Assembly: GCA_964478335.1 (NCBI GenBank)
Contig: CAYZIC010000034.1
Span: 1 to 21,686, forward strand
Reading direction: 5' to 3'
Source of the DNA: CAYZIC01 sp964478335
GTDB lineage: Bacteria; Verrucomicrobiota; Kiritimatiellia; RFP12; DVOR01
DNA: 21,686 nt
In this document: piece by piece, positions 1-7,794 of the stretch
Layout of the letters: each line of letters opens with the position of its first letter
Numbering within the stretch: the stretch's first letter is position 1
Translations under genes and position numbers: made by a program
The notes under the pieces: generated by a model
What the model was told of the DNA's origin: nothing
Database searches by the model: none
The model's input: the letters and a program-made list of their open reading frames with translations, nothing else

Positions 1-96
1 TTATTCCCACTTATTCCCGCCAATTCCCACTTCCCACCCCCCACCTCAAATCTCAGCGGGGAAGGCTACGCCTCCTTATTAGAACGCTGCGCTTTT

Positions 97-140
97 GGAA
101 CGGCCTGCGGCCTTTTAGAACGGTCACTGCGCTCCCTATT
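97..140 (+). repeat. 44-nt intergenic repeat unit, copy 1
   Basis: Contains AACGGCCTGCGGCCTTTT, then AGAACGGTCACTGCGCTCC, then CTATT. It aligns without gaps to 11052-11095, with a handful of differences that are nearly all transitions, and with a 2-base gap to 11096-11138. The GGCC-TGC-GGCC inverted repeat at 102-112 is the core of the unit. No function is known to me. Confidence 0.8.
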
Positions 141-167
141 GGTGACTACGAGCTGTTGCAGCGGCGA

Positions 168-180
168 GCGACTGCGTCGC
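168..180. repeat. inverted repeat GCGAC-TGC-GTCGC
   Basis: A perfect 5-bp stem around the spacer TGC. It belongs to the same family as the repeats at 102-112, 231-247, 10513-10529 and 10565-10581, all with TGC between the arms. Confidence 0.7.
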
Positions 181-230
181 GGTCTGCGTTGGCGCTCGCA
201 GGCTCGCTTATTGTGCGGTGATAGGAGCAG

Positions 231-247
231 AGGAGGCTGCGCCTCCT
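231..247. repeat. inverted repeat AGGAGGC-TGC-GCCTCCT
   Basis: A perfect 7-bp stem around TGC. It is followed directly by TAGTTTCAGTTCGAG and then TTCAAGTTTCAG, a repetitive tail. The same order (hairpin, then AGTTCGAG repeats) recurs at 10565-10610. Confidence 0.8.
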
Positions 248-379
248 AGTTTCAGTTCGAGTTCAAGTTTCAGTGTTTGTTGCCTGTTGCTTGATGCTTG
301 CTCGCCCTCTGTGTCTCTGTGATACAATCCTGCGATGTGCATCTGGCAGTCCTGCCCCAGCTCCCAACTCCCCGCGGGG

Positions 380-1471
380 TTAGCGGGTTTTGCGGGTGGG
401 TTTGGCGATCATGCGCAGGAGGTTGATCTCGATGTAGTCCCAGGGGTCTTGGAGGGTGGTGGAGACGAGCTGGTCACGGATTTGCAGGGCGTAGTGGCGG
501 GCAAAACGGAGCTCGGCGAGGGTGAACTTTTTGGCGTAGGTGATATTTTTGGTCAACATATAGCCGTGAAGGGTGGCGATTTTGGAGGGGATGATCGCCA
601 TCGGTGCTTCTGGGGTCCACCCGGCTGCGGTTAGCCAGCCTTTGCTCAGGGCGTCGCTGAGGAATAATAGATCGCTGATGACGGCGATCACGGAGTTGAC
701 GGTGGGGAACTCTTGGTCTTTGGCAAGACGGAGGAGGGAGATGGCTTTGACGAGGGCGGCGGGGTTGCGTTCGCAAATGGCATCGCGCAGGGCAAAGGGT
801 TCTGCGCCAGTGGCGCGTGAGGTGATGGCGTCGATGTCGTCGAGGGTGACGCGGGTGTCGTCATTCTTGTAACTGCGCAGTTTGCTAAGCTCGCTCTGAA
901 TGGTGCGGGCATCGCTGCCGACGCGTTGGGAAAAGGCGTTGGCGGCCATGGAGTCCATGGTAAGGCCGGTCTCTTTGATCAATTCGAGGACGCGGTCTTT
1001 GGCGAGTTTGGATTCTTCCCAGGGTTTGACGGCGGCGCCGCATTCTTGCACGGTGCCTTTGGATGCGAAGAATTTGTAGAATGCGGATGCTTTATTGACT
1101 GCATCGGTGGTAAAGATGAGGAAGTAATCCTCTGGGAGGGGGCTTTGGGTGAGTGTATCGAGGAGGGTTTTGAGGGAGGCTTGGGTTTCTTGGCCTTCGG
1201 CGCGGGCTTTGCCTCCTGGTAGAAATGTGCAATCCATGGCCCAGACGACGTGGTTGCCGTCTGCGCCGAGGAATGACTCCGTGTAGCAGGCCTCGAGGAC
1301 TTTGGAGATGGCTGCTTTGGCGGCGTCTGCGGATTCGCAGGCGCAGTCAATGCGGTCTAGGCCGAGGTCCTTTTCTCCTTTAGGCAATGCGGTGGCAATG
1401 ATCTTTTGGGCGGCGGCCTTTTTGAGGTAGTCGTCGTTGCCATAAAAGAGGTAGAGGTTGACTGCGGCCAT
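380..1471 (-). CDS. holA: DNA polymerase III subunit delta
   Basis: A 363-residue protein matching HolA in length and overall pattern. The delta subunit opens the beta clamp inside the clamp-loader complex. The N-terminus (YLFYGNDDYLKKAAAQKI, residues 7-24) is the typical 'G(D)ExxL' start of the family. The middle carries the helical region seen in delta subunits (GSDARTIQSELSKL, then AEPFALRDAI). There is no Walker A motif, as expected for delta rather than gamma/tau. The ATG lies 2 bases after the kpsF stop (TAATC-ATG), so the two genes are probably co-translated. The stop is TAA. It is the last gene of the histidine decarboxylase-lipoprotein-kpsF-holA set. The identification rests on recognition of the family, since delta subunits are poorly conserved. 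Confidence 0.85.
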   Translation of the reverse strand: MAAVNLYLFYGNDDYLKKAAAQKIIATALPKGEKDLGLDRIDCACESADAAKAAISKVLEACYTESFLGADGNHVVWAMDCTFLPGGKARAEGQETQASLKTLLDTLTQSPLPEDYFLIFTTDAVNKASAFYKFFASKGTVQECGAAVKPWEESKLAKDRVLELIKETGLTMDSMAANAFSQRVGSDARTIQSELSKLRSYKNDDTRVTLDDIDAITSRATGAEPFALRDAICERNPAALVKAISLLRLAKDQEFPTVNSVIAVISDLLFLSDALSKGWLTAAGWTPEAPMAIIPSKIATLHGYMLTKNITYAKKFTLAELRFARHYALQIRDQLVSTTLQDPWDYIEINLLRMIAKPTRKTR

Positions 1472-1473
1472 GA

Positions 1474-2463
1474 TTACATGATCTTCATGCGGGGGAGGTC
1501 TTGGATATCGACGTAGCCCATGAGCTTGCCATCTGCGTCAACGACGGGGAGGTCGTCGATCTTGTATTGCTCAAAGGTGCGCAAGACTTCGACGGCGAGG
1601 GCGTCGATTTTGACGGCGACGGGCTTTTGGGTCATGACTTGGGCAACGGGTGTGGAGAGGGGGTTTTGACCATCAGTAGCCTCTGAGAAGAGGCGGCGGA
1701 GGTCGCCATCGGTAAAGACGCCCAGGAGGTTATTGTCGTCGTCGACCATGCAGGCGCAGCCGGCTTTGACGGTGGTCATGGCCATGACGGCATCTTTGAC
1801 GGTGCTGGTGGTTTTGACGAGGGCGAGGCGTTCGCCACTGCGCATGATGTCCTTAACGCGGAAAAGGAGTGCGCGGCCGATTGCGCCAGCGGGGTGCAAG
1901 AGGGCGAAGTTCTCCTTTTTAAAGCCGCGGGCTTCGAGCAGGACCATGGCGAGGGCATCGCCGAGAGCGAGGGTGGCGGTGGTGGAGGTGGTGGGGGCCA
2001 TGTTAAAGGGGCAGGCCTCTTTGCCGCAATCAATGAGGTAGACCCAATCGGAATCTTTGGCGAGGGAGCTGTCGGCATTGCCTGTCATCCCAATAACCTT
2101 GACGCCAAGGCGGCGGAGTGCGGGGATGAGCTTGATGACTTCGTCGGATTCACCGGAGTAGCTGATAGCCAAGACAATGTCTTTGTCGGTGACCATACCT
2201 AGGTCGCCGTGCATGGCTTGGACAGGGTTGAGCAAGACGGATGTGGTGCCCGTGCTGGCCATGGTGGCGGAGATCTTTTCGCCGATGTGGATATTTTTAC
2301 CGACACCAGTGACAACGACCTTGCCGCCGCGCTCGAGGGTCTCGAGAACAGCTTGGACGATGGCTGGAAAATCTGCGCTGAGGTTATTTTTGGTGCGTTC
2401 TAGGCCGACGATTTCGCAATCGAGGACCTCTTTGGCGCGAGCGATCATAGCATCTTGATTCAT
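1474..2463 (-). CDS. kpsF: KpsF/KdsD arabinose-5-phosphate isomerase
   Basis: A 329-residue SIS-CBS-CBS protein of the usual family length. It interconverts ribulose-5-phosphate and arabinose-5-phosphate, the first step towards Kdo for LPS. The SIS domain covers about residues 35-185, with the VTGVGKNIHIGEKIS motif (K56), the SYSGESDE motif (E105), CGKEACP (E149) and LLHPAGAIGRAL (H190). These match the Lys/Glu/Glu/His active-site set known from E. coli KdsD. Two CBS domains follow (about 205-262 and 272-329), including GVFTDGDLRR and MGYVDIQDLPR. The start ATG lies 20 bases after the lipoprotein stop, and the ribosome binding site is weak. The presence of this gene implies an LPS-bearing outer membrane. 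Confidence 0.95.
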   Translation of the reverse strand: MNQDAMIARAKEVLDCEIVGLERTKNNLSADFPAIVQAVLETLERGGKVVVTGVGKNIHIGEKISATMASTGTTSVLLNPVQAMHGDLGMVTDKDIVLAISYSGESDEVIKLIPALRRLGVKVIGMTGNADSSLAKDSDWVYLIDCGKEACPFNMAPTTSTTATLALGDALAMVLLEARGFKKENFALLHPAGAIGRALLFRVKDIMRSGERLALVKTTSTVKDAVMAMTTVKAGCACMVDDDNNLLGVFTDGDLRRLFSEATDGQNPLSTPVAQVMTQKPVAVKIDALAVEVLRTFEQYKIDDLPVVDADGKLMGYVDIQDLPRMKIM

Positions 2464-2483
2464 GGGATTGATTCCTTTGTCAT

Positions 2484-3020
2484 CTATCGAATTGCGGGGA
2501 TTTGGCGGGTGTATTGGGTGACCAACGCCTCAATCTCCTCAATTACGAATTCGTTAAATGTGTATTTGCTAAGTGTATGTCCATTGATATTGGCGCGAAT
2601 AAAGACCTTTTGCTTGGGGAGGGAGCCGGCTTTGCGGCGTTGCTCAATCTCGCCGGCGTCTTCATAGCGGTAGAGACCGGCATTGATGAGGGATTGGAGC
2701 GTTGCATCAAAATGCTCTGTGGTGAGTGTCTGTGTCTTGACCTGGCGGTCGTTCCAATTGGCTTGTTCACTCTTGTAGGCGTATTGATTTTGCACGAGCT
2801 CACTGGTACCCCATTCTGCGCGCACCATGCCACCATCAAAGAGTCGAATCTTGACTGGGGAGTCACGTTCTGTCTTAGCATACATCACATCGAGCCAATT
2901 GAGGCGCGAAGTCTGCACGTCGAATTGTTCGGGCGGGGCATACATCTTATCCCACGTGCTCTTGCAGCCGATCATGGGCAAGAGGGCGAGGGCGAGGAGG
3001 GCGAGGGCGAAGCGCTTCAT
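2484..3020 (-). CDS. small lipoprotein of unknown function
   Basis: A 178-residue protein with a clear type II signal: a basic start (MKR), a hydrophobic stretch, and the lipobox LPMIGC with the acceptor at C19. The mature part is polar, with no further membrane segment and no domain I recognise. Its ATG overlaps the histidine decarboxylase stop (ATGA), so translation is probably coupled. The stop is TAG, followed by a 20-base gap to kpsF. In E. coli the LPS-assembly lipoprotein LptE sits next to holA and has a similar size. The position here is suggestive, but the sequence shows no LptE signature I can point to, so no function is assigned. Confidence 0.85.
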   Translation of the reverse strand: MKRFALALLALALLPMIGCKSTWDKMYAPPEQFDVQTSRLNWLDVMYAKTERDSPVKIRLFDGGMVRAEWGTSELVQNQYAYKSEQANWNDRQVKTQTLTTEHFDATLQSLINAGLYRYEDAGEIEQRRKAGSLPKQKVFIRANINGHTLSKYTFNEFVIEEIEALVTQYTRQIPAIR

Positions 3021-4243
3021 ACTTGGTCACCTTTGTCTGCGAGCGGAGCGATGGCATCGACGAGCTGATCGATCAATGCTGGCGAGAAATACTGCATCAC
3101 GACCACGTGCGAAAGGGCTCCATAGTGCGCATCATCACAGCAGGCCATGCAATAGTGGAAGACCGTACTCGGGCTGGGTCGCTTAAAGATGACCGTGGTG
3201 GAGAATGGATTGAGCAGCACCCATTGACCGCGCGCCTCGAGCTTGCTCTTGAGCAGCTGGGCCATTGCCAAGGCGTGGTCGGCTTGCGCCTGAAATCCCT
3301 CGGGCTTGACTTGGGAGATTTTCCAATAGAGCTTGAGCGCATCAAACCCGCTACGTGAGCAGCTAATCGTGGGCATATTGCAATTGAGATAAGGAATGCG
3401 CACACTGGAAACGGCCTCCATCGTAGCCTTGTGGCAGATGAAGAGGCCCGCGGGCTCATTGACACCGACAAACTTATGGCCTGAGAGTGCGACCGAATCA
3501 AAGGTATGCTGCTTAGCATCGATGATGGCCTTAGCCTCTGGATCATTGAGCCAAGGGAGGTATCCGCCAAAGAGCGCCACATCGAGGTGGCGATAGACGG
3601 CGATTGGCTTGACCTTTTGAATGACCGCATCGATGGCATCTTGGTCATCGATTGCGCCCTTAAAGGTACCGCCAATGGCGATGGCAATCAAAGCCGGGCG
3701 AGTGGGATCGAGCTGGCGCTCAAAGTCCGCCACATCCATTTGACCATCAGGCAAGGCGCGAATGATTCGCACGTCGATATTTTGCACGTCCCCGAGCTTT
3801 TGCACCGAGTAGTGAGCCTCCTCAGAGACGTAGAGGATCGGCGGAATGTCCGACTGCGCTGCGAGGGCTTTGCGGCCGAAGTAGACACCGTGCATATTGC
3901 CGTCGGTGCCACCATTGCTGATCACGCCCCAATGATCCTCGCCAAAGCCAAAGGCTTTGGCAAAGAACCCAATGACGCGGCGTTCGAAAACGTCGGTATG
4001 GAGCATGGGCCAGTTTTCTTTCCAGGGGTCACCGACATTGATGAGGGTGGTATTGATGAGGTCGGTATCGACCAACCACTGGCCGTAGCCCTCAAGACCG
4101 AGGTCTTGGTCAAAGGGATAACCCATTTGGAGCTGGCGCTCGCGCACAATTTCCTCTGCGCGCTGAGTCATCTCAGCCAATACTGCTGGGTCGGGGTGAT
4201 GGGATGTGTGAGTCTCTTGCATGATAGATCTGCCAATAGTCAT
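3017..4243 (-). CDS. hdc: pyridoxal-phosphate-dependent histidine decarboxylase
   Basis: A group II PLP decarboxylase of 408 residues, most like bacterial histidine decarboxylases (histidine to histamine plus CO2). Visible family marks are an N-terminal GYPFDQDLGLEGYGQW, the WGVISNGGTDGNMHGVYFGR loop (106-125) and EEAHYSVQKL, with H144 expected to stack on the cofactor. HLDVALFGGYLP supplies D221, expected to contact the pyridine nitrogen, and ALSGHKFVG carries the PLP lysine K257. Two starts are possible, the ATG at 4243 or the ATG at 4222 (MQETHTSHH). Neither has a strong ribosome binding site. No histidine/histamine antiporter gene is adjacent; the next gene is an unrelated lipoprotein overlapping by 4 bases. 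Substrate choice within the family (histidine versus another amino acid) is inferred. Confidence 0.85.
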   Translation of the reverse strand: MTIGRSIMQETHTSHHPDPAVLAEMTQRAEEIVRERQLQMGYPFDQDLGLEGYGQWLVDTDLINTTLINVGDPWKENWPMLHTDVFERRVIGFFAKAFGFGEDHWGVISNGGTDGNMHGVYFGRKALAAQSDIPPILYVSEEAHYSVQKLGDVQNIDVRIIRALPDGQMDVADFERQLDPTRPALIAIAIGGTFKGAIDDQDAIDAVIQKVKPIAVYRHLDVALFGGYLPWLNDPEAKAIIDAKQHTFDSVALSGHKFVGVNEPAGLFICHKATMEAVSSVRIPYLNCNMPTISCSRSGFDALKLYWKISQVKPEGFQAQADHALAMAQLLKSKLEARGQWVLLNPFSTTVIFKRPSPSTVFHYCMACCDDAHYGALSHVVVMQYFSPALIDQLVDAIAPLADKGDQV

Positions 4244-4263
4244 GAGTCAATAAAGCATCTAAT

Positions 4264-4299
4264 CAAAAAGATCGAGCAGGCGAGCATTCGCTCGCCTGC
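4264..4299 (-). terminator. intrinsic terminator after glnS
   Basis: Read on the minus strand, GCAGGCGAGC, loop GAAT, GCTCGCCTGC make a perfect 10-bp GC-rich stem (4276-4299), followed by TCGATCTTTTT. It begins 8 bases after the glnS stop and precedes the histidine decarboxylase start, so it separates the two transcription units. Confidence 0.9.
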
Positions 4300-4307
4300 C
4301 TAGGGGC

Positions 4308-6014
4308 TTATTTCTTGGGGAAAGAATCACGCAGCGTGACGGTACGGTTAAAGACCGGTGCGCCAGGCTTGGAGTATTTGCTATCAGGCGTAAAGTAGCC
4401 CAAACGCTCGAACTGGAAGCTTTGCCCCACGACTGCGTCCTTGAGCATCGGCTCGACATAGCCCGTGATAAAGGTCTGGGAGTCCGGATTCAAGGCGTTG
4501 AGGAAATCCCCCGAGGGATCGCTCATTGGGTCAGTCGTGCTAAAGAGACGATCGTAGAGACGCACCTCGACAGGTACCGCATACTTGGCAGAAACCCAGT
4601 GAATGGTGCCCTTGATCTTGCGACCATCCGAGGGGTTGCCGCCCTTGGAGTTTTGGTCATAGGTGCCGTGGATCTCGGTGACATTGCCAGCCTCATCCTT
4701 GACCAAGTGGGTGCAGGTAAAGAGACAAGCACCACGCAAGCGGACCTCTTGACCAACCGCCACGCGGAAGAACTTCTTGACAGGGACCTCCATAAAGTCA
4801 TCACGCTCGATGTAGATCTCCCTGGTAAAGGCGATGGTACGCTTGCCCGTTGCGGGATCTTCGGGGTTATTGGGCGCTTCAGCCTGGAGCTCAAAGTCCT
4901 CAGCCATGTTGTCGATGACCACCTTGATCGGATTCAAGACTGCCATACGGCGTGTGGCGCGTTTGTTGAGGTCGTCGCGGACGCAGTATTCGAGCAATGC
5001 CAAGTCGGTCTCGGACTCGTACTTCGAGATGCCGATACGTTCGCAGAAATCCCGAATCGACTCTGGGGTATAGCCACGGCGGCGCAAGCCAGCGACCGTC
5101 GGCATACGCGGATCATCCCAGCCATCGACACGGTTCTCTTGGACCAACTGCAAGAGCTTGCGCTTAGACATGACGGTGTAGGAGAGGTTGAGGCGGGCGA
5201 ATTCACGCTGCTGCGGGCGAATGGTCTTGCCATTGCGGACAACGAGCTTGCCCATTTCATCGAGGCGATCAACGACCCAGTTGTAGAGCGGACGGTGGAC
5301 TTCAAATTCGAGTGTGCACATCGAGTGCGTGATTCCCTCGAGGGCATCTTCGATTGGATGAGCAAAGTCATACATCGGGTAAGCGTGCCACTGATTGCCG
5401 GTGTGGTAGTGAGGGGCATTGATAATGCGATAGATCACTGGGTCACGGAAATGAATATTGGGCGACGCCATATCAATCTTAGCGCGCAGGCAGTGTGTAC
5501 CCTCGGCGAATTCGCCCGCTCTCATGCGGCGAAAGAGGTCCAAGCTCTCCTCGGGATCACGGTCACGATAGGGACTAGGCTTGCCAGGCTCGGTGGGAAT
5601 CCCACGATAGGTGCGCCATTCATCTTGAGACAACTCGCAGACATAGGCATGACCCGAACGGATCAGATTCTCCGCGATGGTCCACATTTCGTCAAACATA
5701 TCACAGGCGTAAAAGAACTTATCCCATGAGAATCCCAACCACGTGATATCACGCTTGAGTTGCTCGACGTAGTCTTCTGATTCCTTAGATGGGTTGGTGT
5801 CGTCCATGCGCAAGTGGCAGGTGCCATTAAAGAGAGCAGCCATGCCAAAGTCGACACAAATCGCCTTAGCGTGGCCGATGTGGATCCAGCCATTGGGTTC
5901 GGGCGGGAAACGTGTCACGACGGTGGAGTCATTCAAACCATTGGCAAGATCTTCGTCAATCCATTGACGTAAGAAGTGTCTGCTTGTATCGGATTCAGTA
6001 GTTGGAGTTGTCAT
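4308..6014 (-). CDS. glnS: glutaminyl-tRNA synthetase
   Basis: A class I aminoacyl-tRNA synthetase of 568 residues, close to bacterial GlnRS length. It charges tRNA-Gln with glutamine. The HIGH motif is at 45-48 (PPEPNGWIHIGHAKAI), the KMSKS equivalent is VMSKR at 281-285, and LRMDDTNPSKE lies at 68-78. The C-terminal beta-barrel anticodon-binding part runs from about 340 to the end (for example GKRTIAFTREIYIERDDF). The 'PPEPNGYLHIGHAK' form of the motif separates GlnRS from bacterial GluRS. The start ATG at 6014 has only a weak purine-rich stretch upstream. A 16-base inverted repeat lies in the leader (6038-6053). The stop is TAA, followed by the terminator. Confidence 0.97.
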   Translation of the reverse strand: MTTPTTESDTSRHFLRQWIDEDLANGLNDSTVVTRFPPEPNGWIHIGHAKAICVDFGMAALFNGTCHLRMDDTNPSKESEDYVEQLKRDITWLGFSWDKFFYACDMFDEMWTIAENLIRSGHAYVCELSQDEWRTYRGIPTEPGKPSPYRDRDPEESLDLFRRMRAGEFAEGTHCLRAKIDMASPNIHFRDPVIYRIINAPHYHTGNQWHAYPMYDFAHPIEDALEGITHSMCTLEFEVHRPLYNWVVDRLDEMGKLVVRNGKTIRPQQREFARLNLSYTVMSKRKLLQLVQENRVDGWDDPRMPTVAGLRRRGYTPESIRDFCERIGISKYESETDLALLEYCVRDDLNKRATRRMAVLNPIKVVIDNMAEDFELQAEAPNNPEDPATGKRTIAFTREIYIERDDFMEVPVKKFFRVAVGQEVRLRGACLFTCTHLVKDEAGNVTEIHGTYDQNSKGGNPSDGRKIKGTIHWVSAKYAVPVEVRLYDRLFSTTDPMSDPSGDFLNALNPDSQTFITGYVEPMLKDAVVGQSFQFERLGYFTPDSKYSKPGAPVFNRTVTLRDSFPKK

Positions 6015-6037
6015 TATAATATTACTTTCTCTCCTCT

Positions 6038-6053
6038 GTACGTCAGCACGTAC
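6038..6053. promoter_or_regulatory. inverted repeat in the glnS leader
   Basis: GTACGT-CAGC-ACGTAC is a perfect 6-bp stem with a 4-base spacer, 23 bases upstream of the glnS ATG in the 57-base gap after the 3D-domain gene. No T tract follows, so it is not an obvious terminator. It could be an operator or a leader hairpin, or be without function. Confidence 0.35.
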
Positions 6054-6071
6054 CAGCAGGAGTACTTAACC

Positions 6072-6611
6072 TTATTTTAATCCTTGGCGTCTACGCCAAA
6101 TCTTTACCAGTCGCATTTTGACGCCCCACTTGAGAGCCTCCTCGTGCGACGGAAACCATAGATCGAGGTGTTTGCCGCCAATCGCACCACCGACATCCTC
6201 GGCGCGTGCATAGCCATATCCCTCGATATAAAAAACCGTTCCAAATGGGAAAACCTTTCGGTCGACAGCAGCGGTGCCGTGTTGGGCAATTGTCCCCGCA
6301 GCCGTGACACCGACCGCCTTTGGTCGCCCAGCAAGCCGCCCCGACGCAAAGACCGGGTAGCCCCAGCCAAACCATGTCCTGCGCCAGCCACAGCACTTCT
6401 GGCAATTGCAATAAGCGGTAGTTTTAACCACGGCCCATGATGGCAATTGCCAGTCTCGCCCGACCGGCTCAATGGGAGGCAGGGTTGCGCGCCCAGCCTG
6501 CGGCTTAGGCGCCAGGCAAATATCCCGCACGCCACAGCCCACCCAGACTGCGCAGAGTAAAGCCGCAGTCCAGACGTAAAGACGCCACGACGCTAGACGC
6601 TTGCTGCGCAT
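6072..6611 (-). CDS. 3D-domain (RlpA/MltA-like) envelope protein
   Basis: 179 residues with a short hydrophobic N-terminal segment (about 12-25) ending in WVGC, which could be a weak lipobox (C26) or an uncleaved anchor. The C-terminal part is a 3D domain, the double-psi beta-barrel named after three aspartates. They are visible in GTAAVDRKVFPFGT, ARAEDVGGAI and GKHLDLWFPS. Related domains bind or cleave peptidoglycan glycan strands. A cysteine-rich segment, TAYCNCQKCCGW, opens the domain. The start overlaps the end of the flavodiiron gene by 19 bases, suggesting translational coupling. The exact substrate is not known, and a cell-wall role is inferred from the domain. Confidence 0.85.
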   Translation of the reverse strand: MRSKRLASWRLYVWTAALLCAVWVGCGVRDICLAPKPQAGRATLPPIEPVGRDWQLPSWAVVKTTAYCNCQKCCGWRRTWFGWGYPVFASGRLAGRPKAVGVTAAGTIAQHGTAAVDRKVFPFGTVFYIEGYGYARAEDVGGAIGGKHLDLWFPSHEEALKWGVKMRLVKIWRRRQGLK

Positions 6612-7780
6612 TCTCCCAAAGCCTTACCAGCAGCAAAGCAAGCCTCAAGCATCTCTGCTGTCGGCGAATAGCGCTGAATCAAAGGTGCCTGGATTTGTTC
6701 AGTGCCAGTGGCTTCGAGATACGCTGCGACCTCTTCTGCGCCACGGCTAGCCCAACCATAGGAGCCAAAGGCGAGAGCCTTTTTACCAGCCGGCTTGAGT
6801 CCGCGGACGTAGGTCATGCACGATGCCACCCGCGGCATGCAGCCCTGGTTAAGCGTCGGCGAACCGACCGCAAAGGCCGCACAATCCATGAGCTCAGTAA
6901 TGACCTCAGTATCGTGGGTTTCGGCTAAATCGATGAGTTTCATCGTGACACCGGGCACCGAAGCAGCCCCCGCAGCGATGGCCTCAGCCATTTTGCGCGT
7001 GCTCTGCCACATGGTAGCATAGACCACCACGACCTTGTTAGTCGGTTTACTCACATGCCAATCTTGATAACAAGCGATGATCTCTGCAATGTGCTTGCGC
7101 CAAATGATGCCATGGCTCGGTGCGATGATAGTCAGCTTGAGGCCGCCGAGCTTTTTAAGAGCATTGGCCACTGGGCGCATAAAGGGCAAAACGATATTCG
7201 CATAGTAGGTTTTGGCCTCCTGCATCACCTCGCACATATCCGCCTCATCATCAAAGCGCAGACTGCCCGCATAGTGCTGCCCAAAGGCATCCATAGAGAA
7301 GAGGATGCCCTCCTCCTGGAGATAGGTCACCATTGATTCAGGCCAGTGAACCATAACCGTGTCAAAGAATTGCAACGTCTTGCCGCCGAGGTCGAGCGTT
7401 TCGCCCTCCTTGACGACCTTAAAGGCCCACGTCGCAGTATCGTATTCAGCCGAGAGTGCATCGCGGCACTTGGCATTGCAGACGACGACCGCCTGCGGGC
7501 AAGCCTTGAGCATCGCCGAGAGACCACCAGCGTGGTCGGGTTCGGCATGGTTGCAGACGATATAAGTCACCTGCGTCAAGTCGACCAACGCCGAAACGTG
7601 GTCAACCAAATCCTGCACATAGGGAGCCTTAACCGTATCGATCAAAGCCACCGCATTCTCGCCCTGCACCAAATAGGCATTGTAGGTCGAGCCACGCTTG
7701 GTCTTGTAGCCATGAAAGTCCCGGACAGGCCAATCAATATGCCCCACCCAAGAGACACCATTTGCGAGTTGTGTATTCAT
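6593..7780 (-). CDS. fprA: flavodiiron protein (A-type flavoprotein)
   Basis: A 395-residue two-domain protein. The N-terminal metallo-beta-lactamase-like domain carries the diiron ligands in NHAEPDHAGG (H78, E80, D82, H83), the VHWPESM histidine (H145), D164 in SMDAFGQHY, and the later APSHGIIW histidine. The C-terminal flavodoxin domain (from about residue 250) has the FMN loop ATMWQSTRKMAEAI and GSPTLNQGCMPRV. Family members reduce O2 to water or NO to N2O and protect anaerobes. There is no C-terminal rubredoxin, so an outside electron donor is needed. I chose the ATG at 7780 because GGAGG sits 8 bases upstream. A longer frame begins at a TTG (7792) that overlaps that site. The stop is TAG. 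Confidence 0.95.
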   Translation of the reverse strand: MNTQLANGVSWVGHIDWPVRDFHGYKTKRGSTYNAYLVQGENAVALIDTVKAPYVQDLVDHVSALVDLTQVTYIVCNHAEPDHAGGLSAMLKACPQAVVVCNAKCRDALSAEYDTATWAFKVVKEGETLDLGGKTLQFFDTVMVHWPESMVTYLQEEGILFSMDAFGQHYAGSLRFDDEADMCEVMQEAKTYYANIVLPFMRPVANALKKLGGLKLTIIAPSHGIIWRKHIAEIIACYQDWHVSKPTNKVVVVYATMWQSTRKMAEAIAAGAASVPGVTMKLIDLAETHDTEVITELMDCAAFAVGSPTLNQGCMPRVASCMTYVRGLKPAGKKALAFGSYGWASRGAEEVAAYLEATGTEQIQAPLIQRYSPTAEMLEACFAAGKALGECAASV

Positions 7781-7794
7781 TATCGCCTCCAATC

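Larger units (their letters stand above)
1..379. other. non-coding repeat-rich intergenic region (left)
   Basis: No credible gene is seen here; the only sizeable open frame starts at 335 and is antisense to the holA end. The first 47 bases hold a degenerate tandem repeat (TTATTCCCAC, TTATTCCCGC, CAATTCCCAC, TTCCCAC). From 60 to 247 there is a chain of short inverted repeats with 3-base spacers: 63-73, 102-112, 168-180 and 231-247. These are followed by AGTTCGAGTTCAAG-type repeats (about 248-275). The stretch 305-321 (CCCTCTGTGTCTCTGTG) resembles a dispersed repeat I recall from PVC and other genomes. For holA, which ends at 380, this is downstream sequence. A palindrome CCCCGCGGGG lies just after its stop, but no T tract follows it. 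Confidence 0.75.

Noticed and set aside
63..275. CRISPR array
   Set aside because: The repeats are short inverted repeats of differing sequence and spacing; there is no uniform repeat with unique spacers and no cas gene.
370..379. Terminator after holA at CCCCGCGGGG
   Set aside because: The palindrome has no loop and no T tract on the minus strand; too weak to call.
4422..5729. Long plus-strand frame (435 codons) antisense to glnS
   Set aside because: It lies wholly opposite glnS, shows no domain or signal, and is a usual shadow of a GC-rich coding region.
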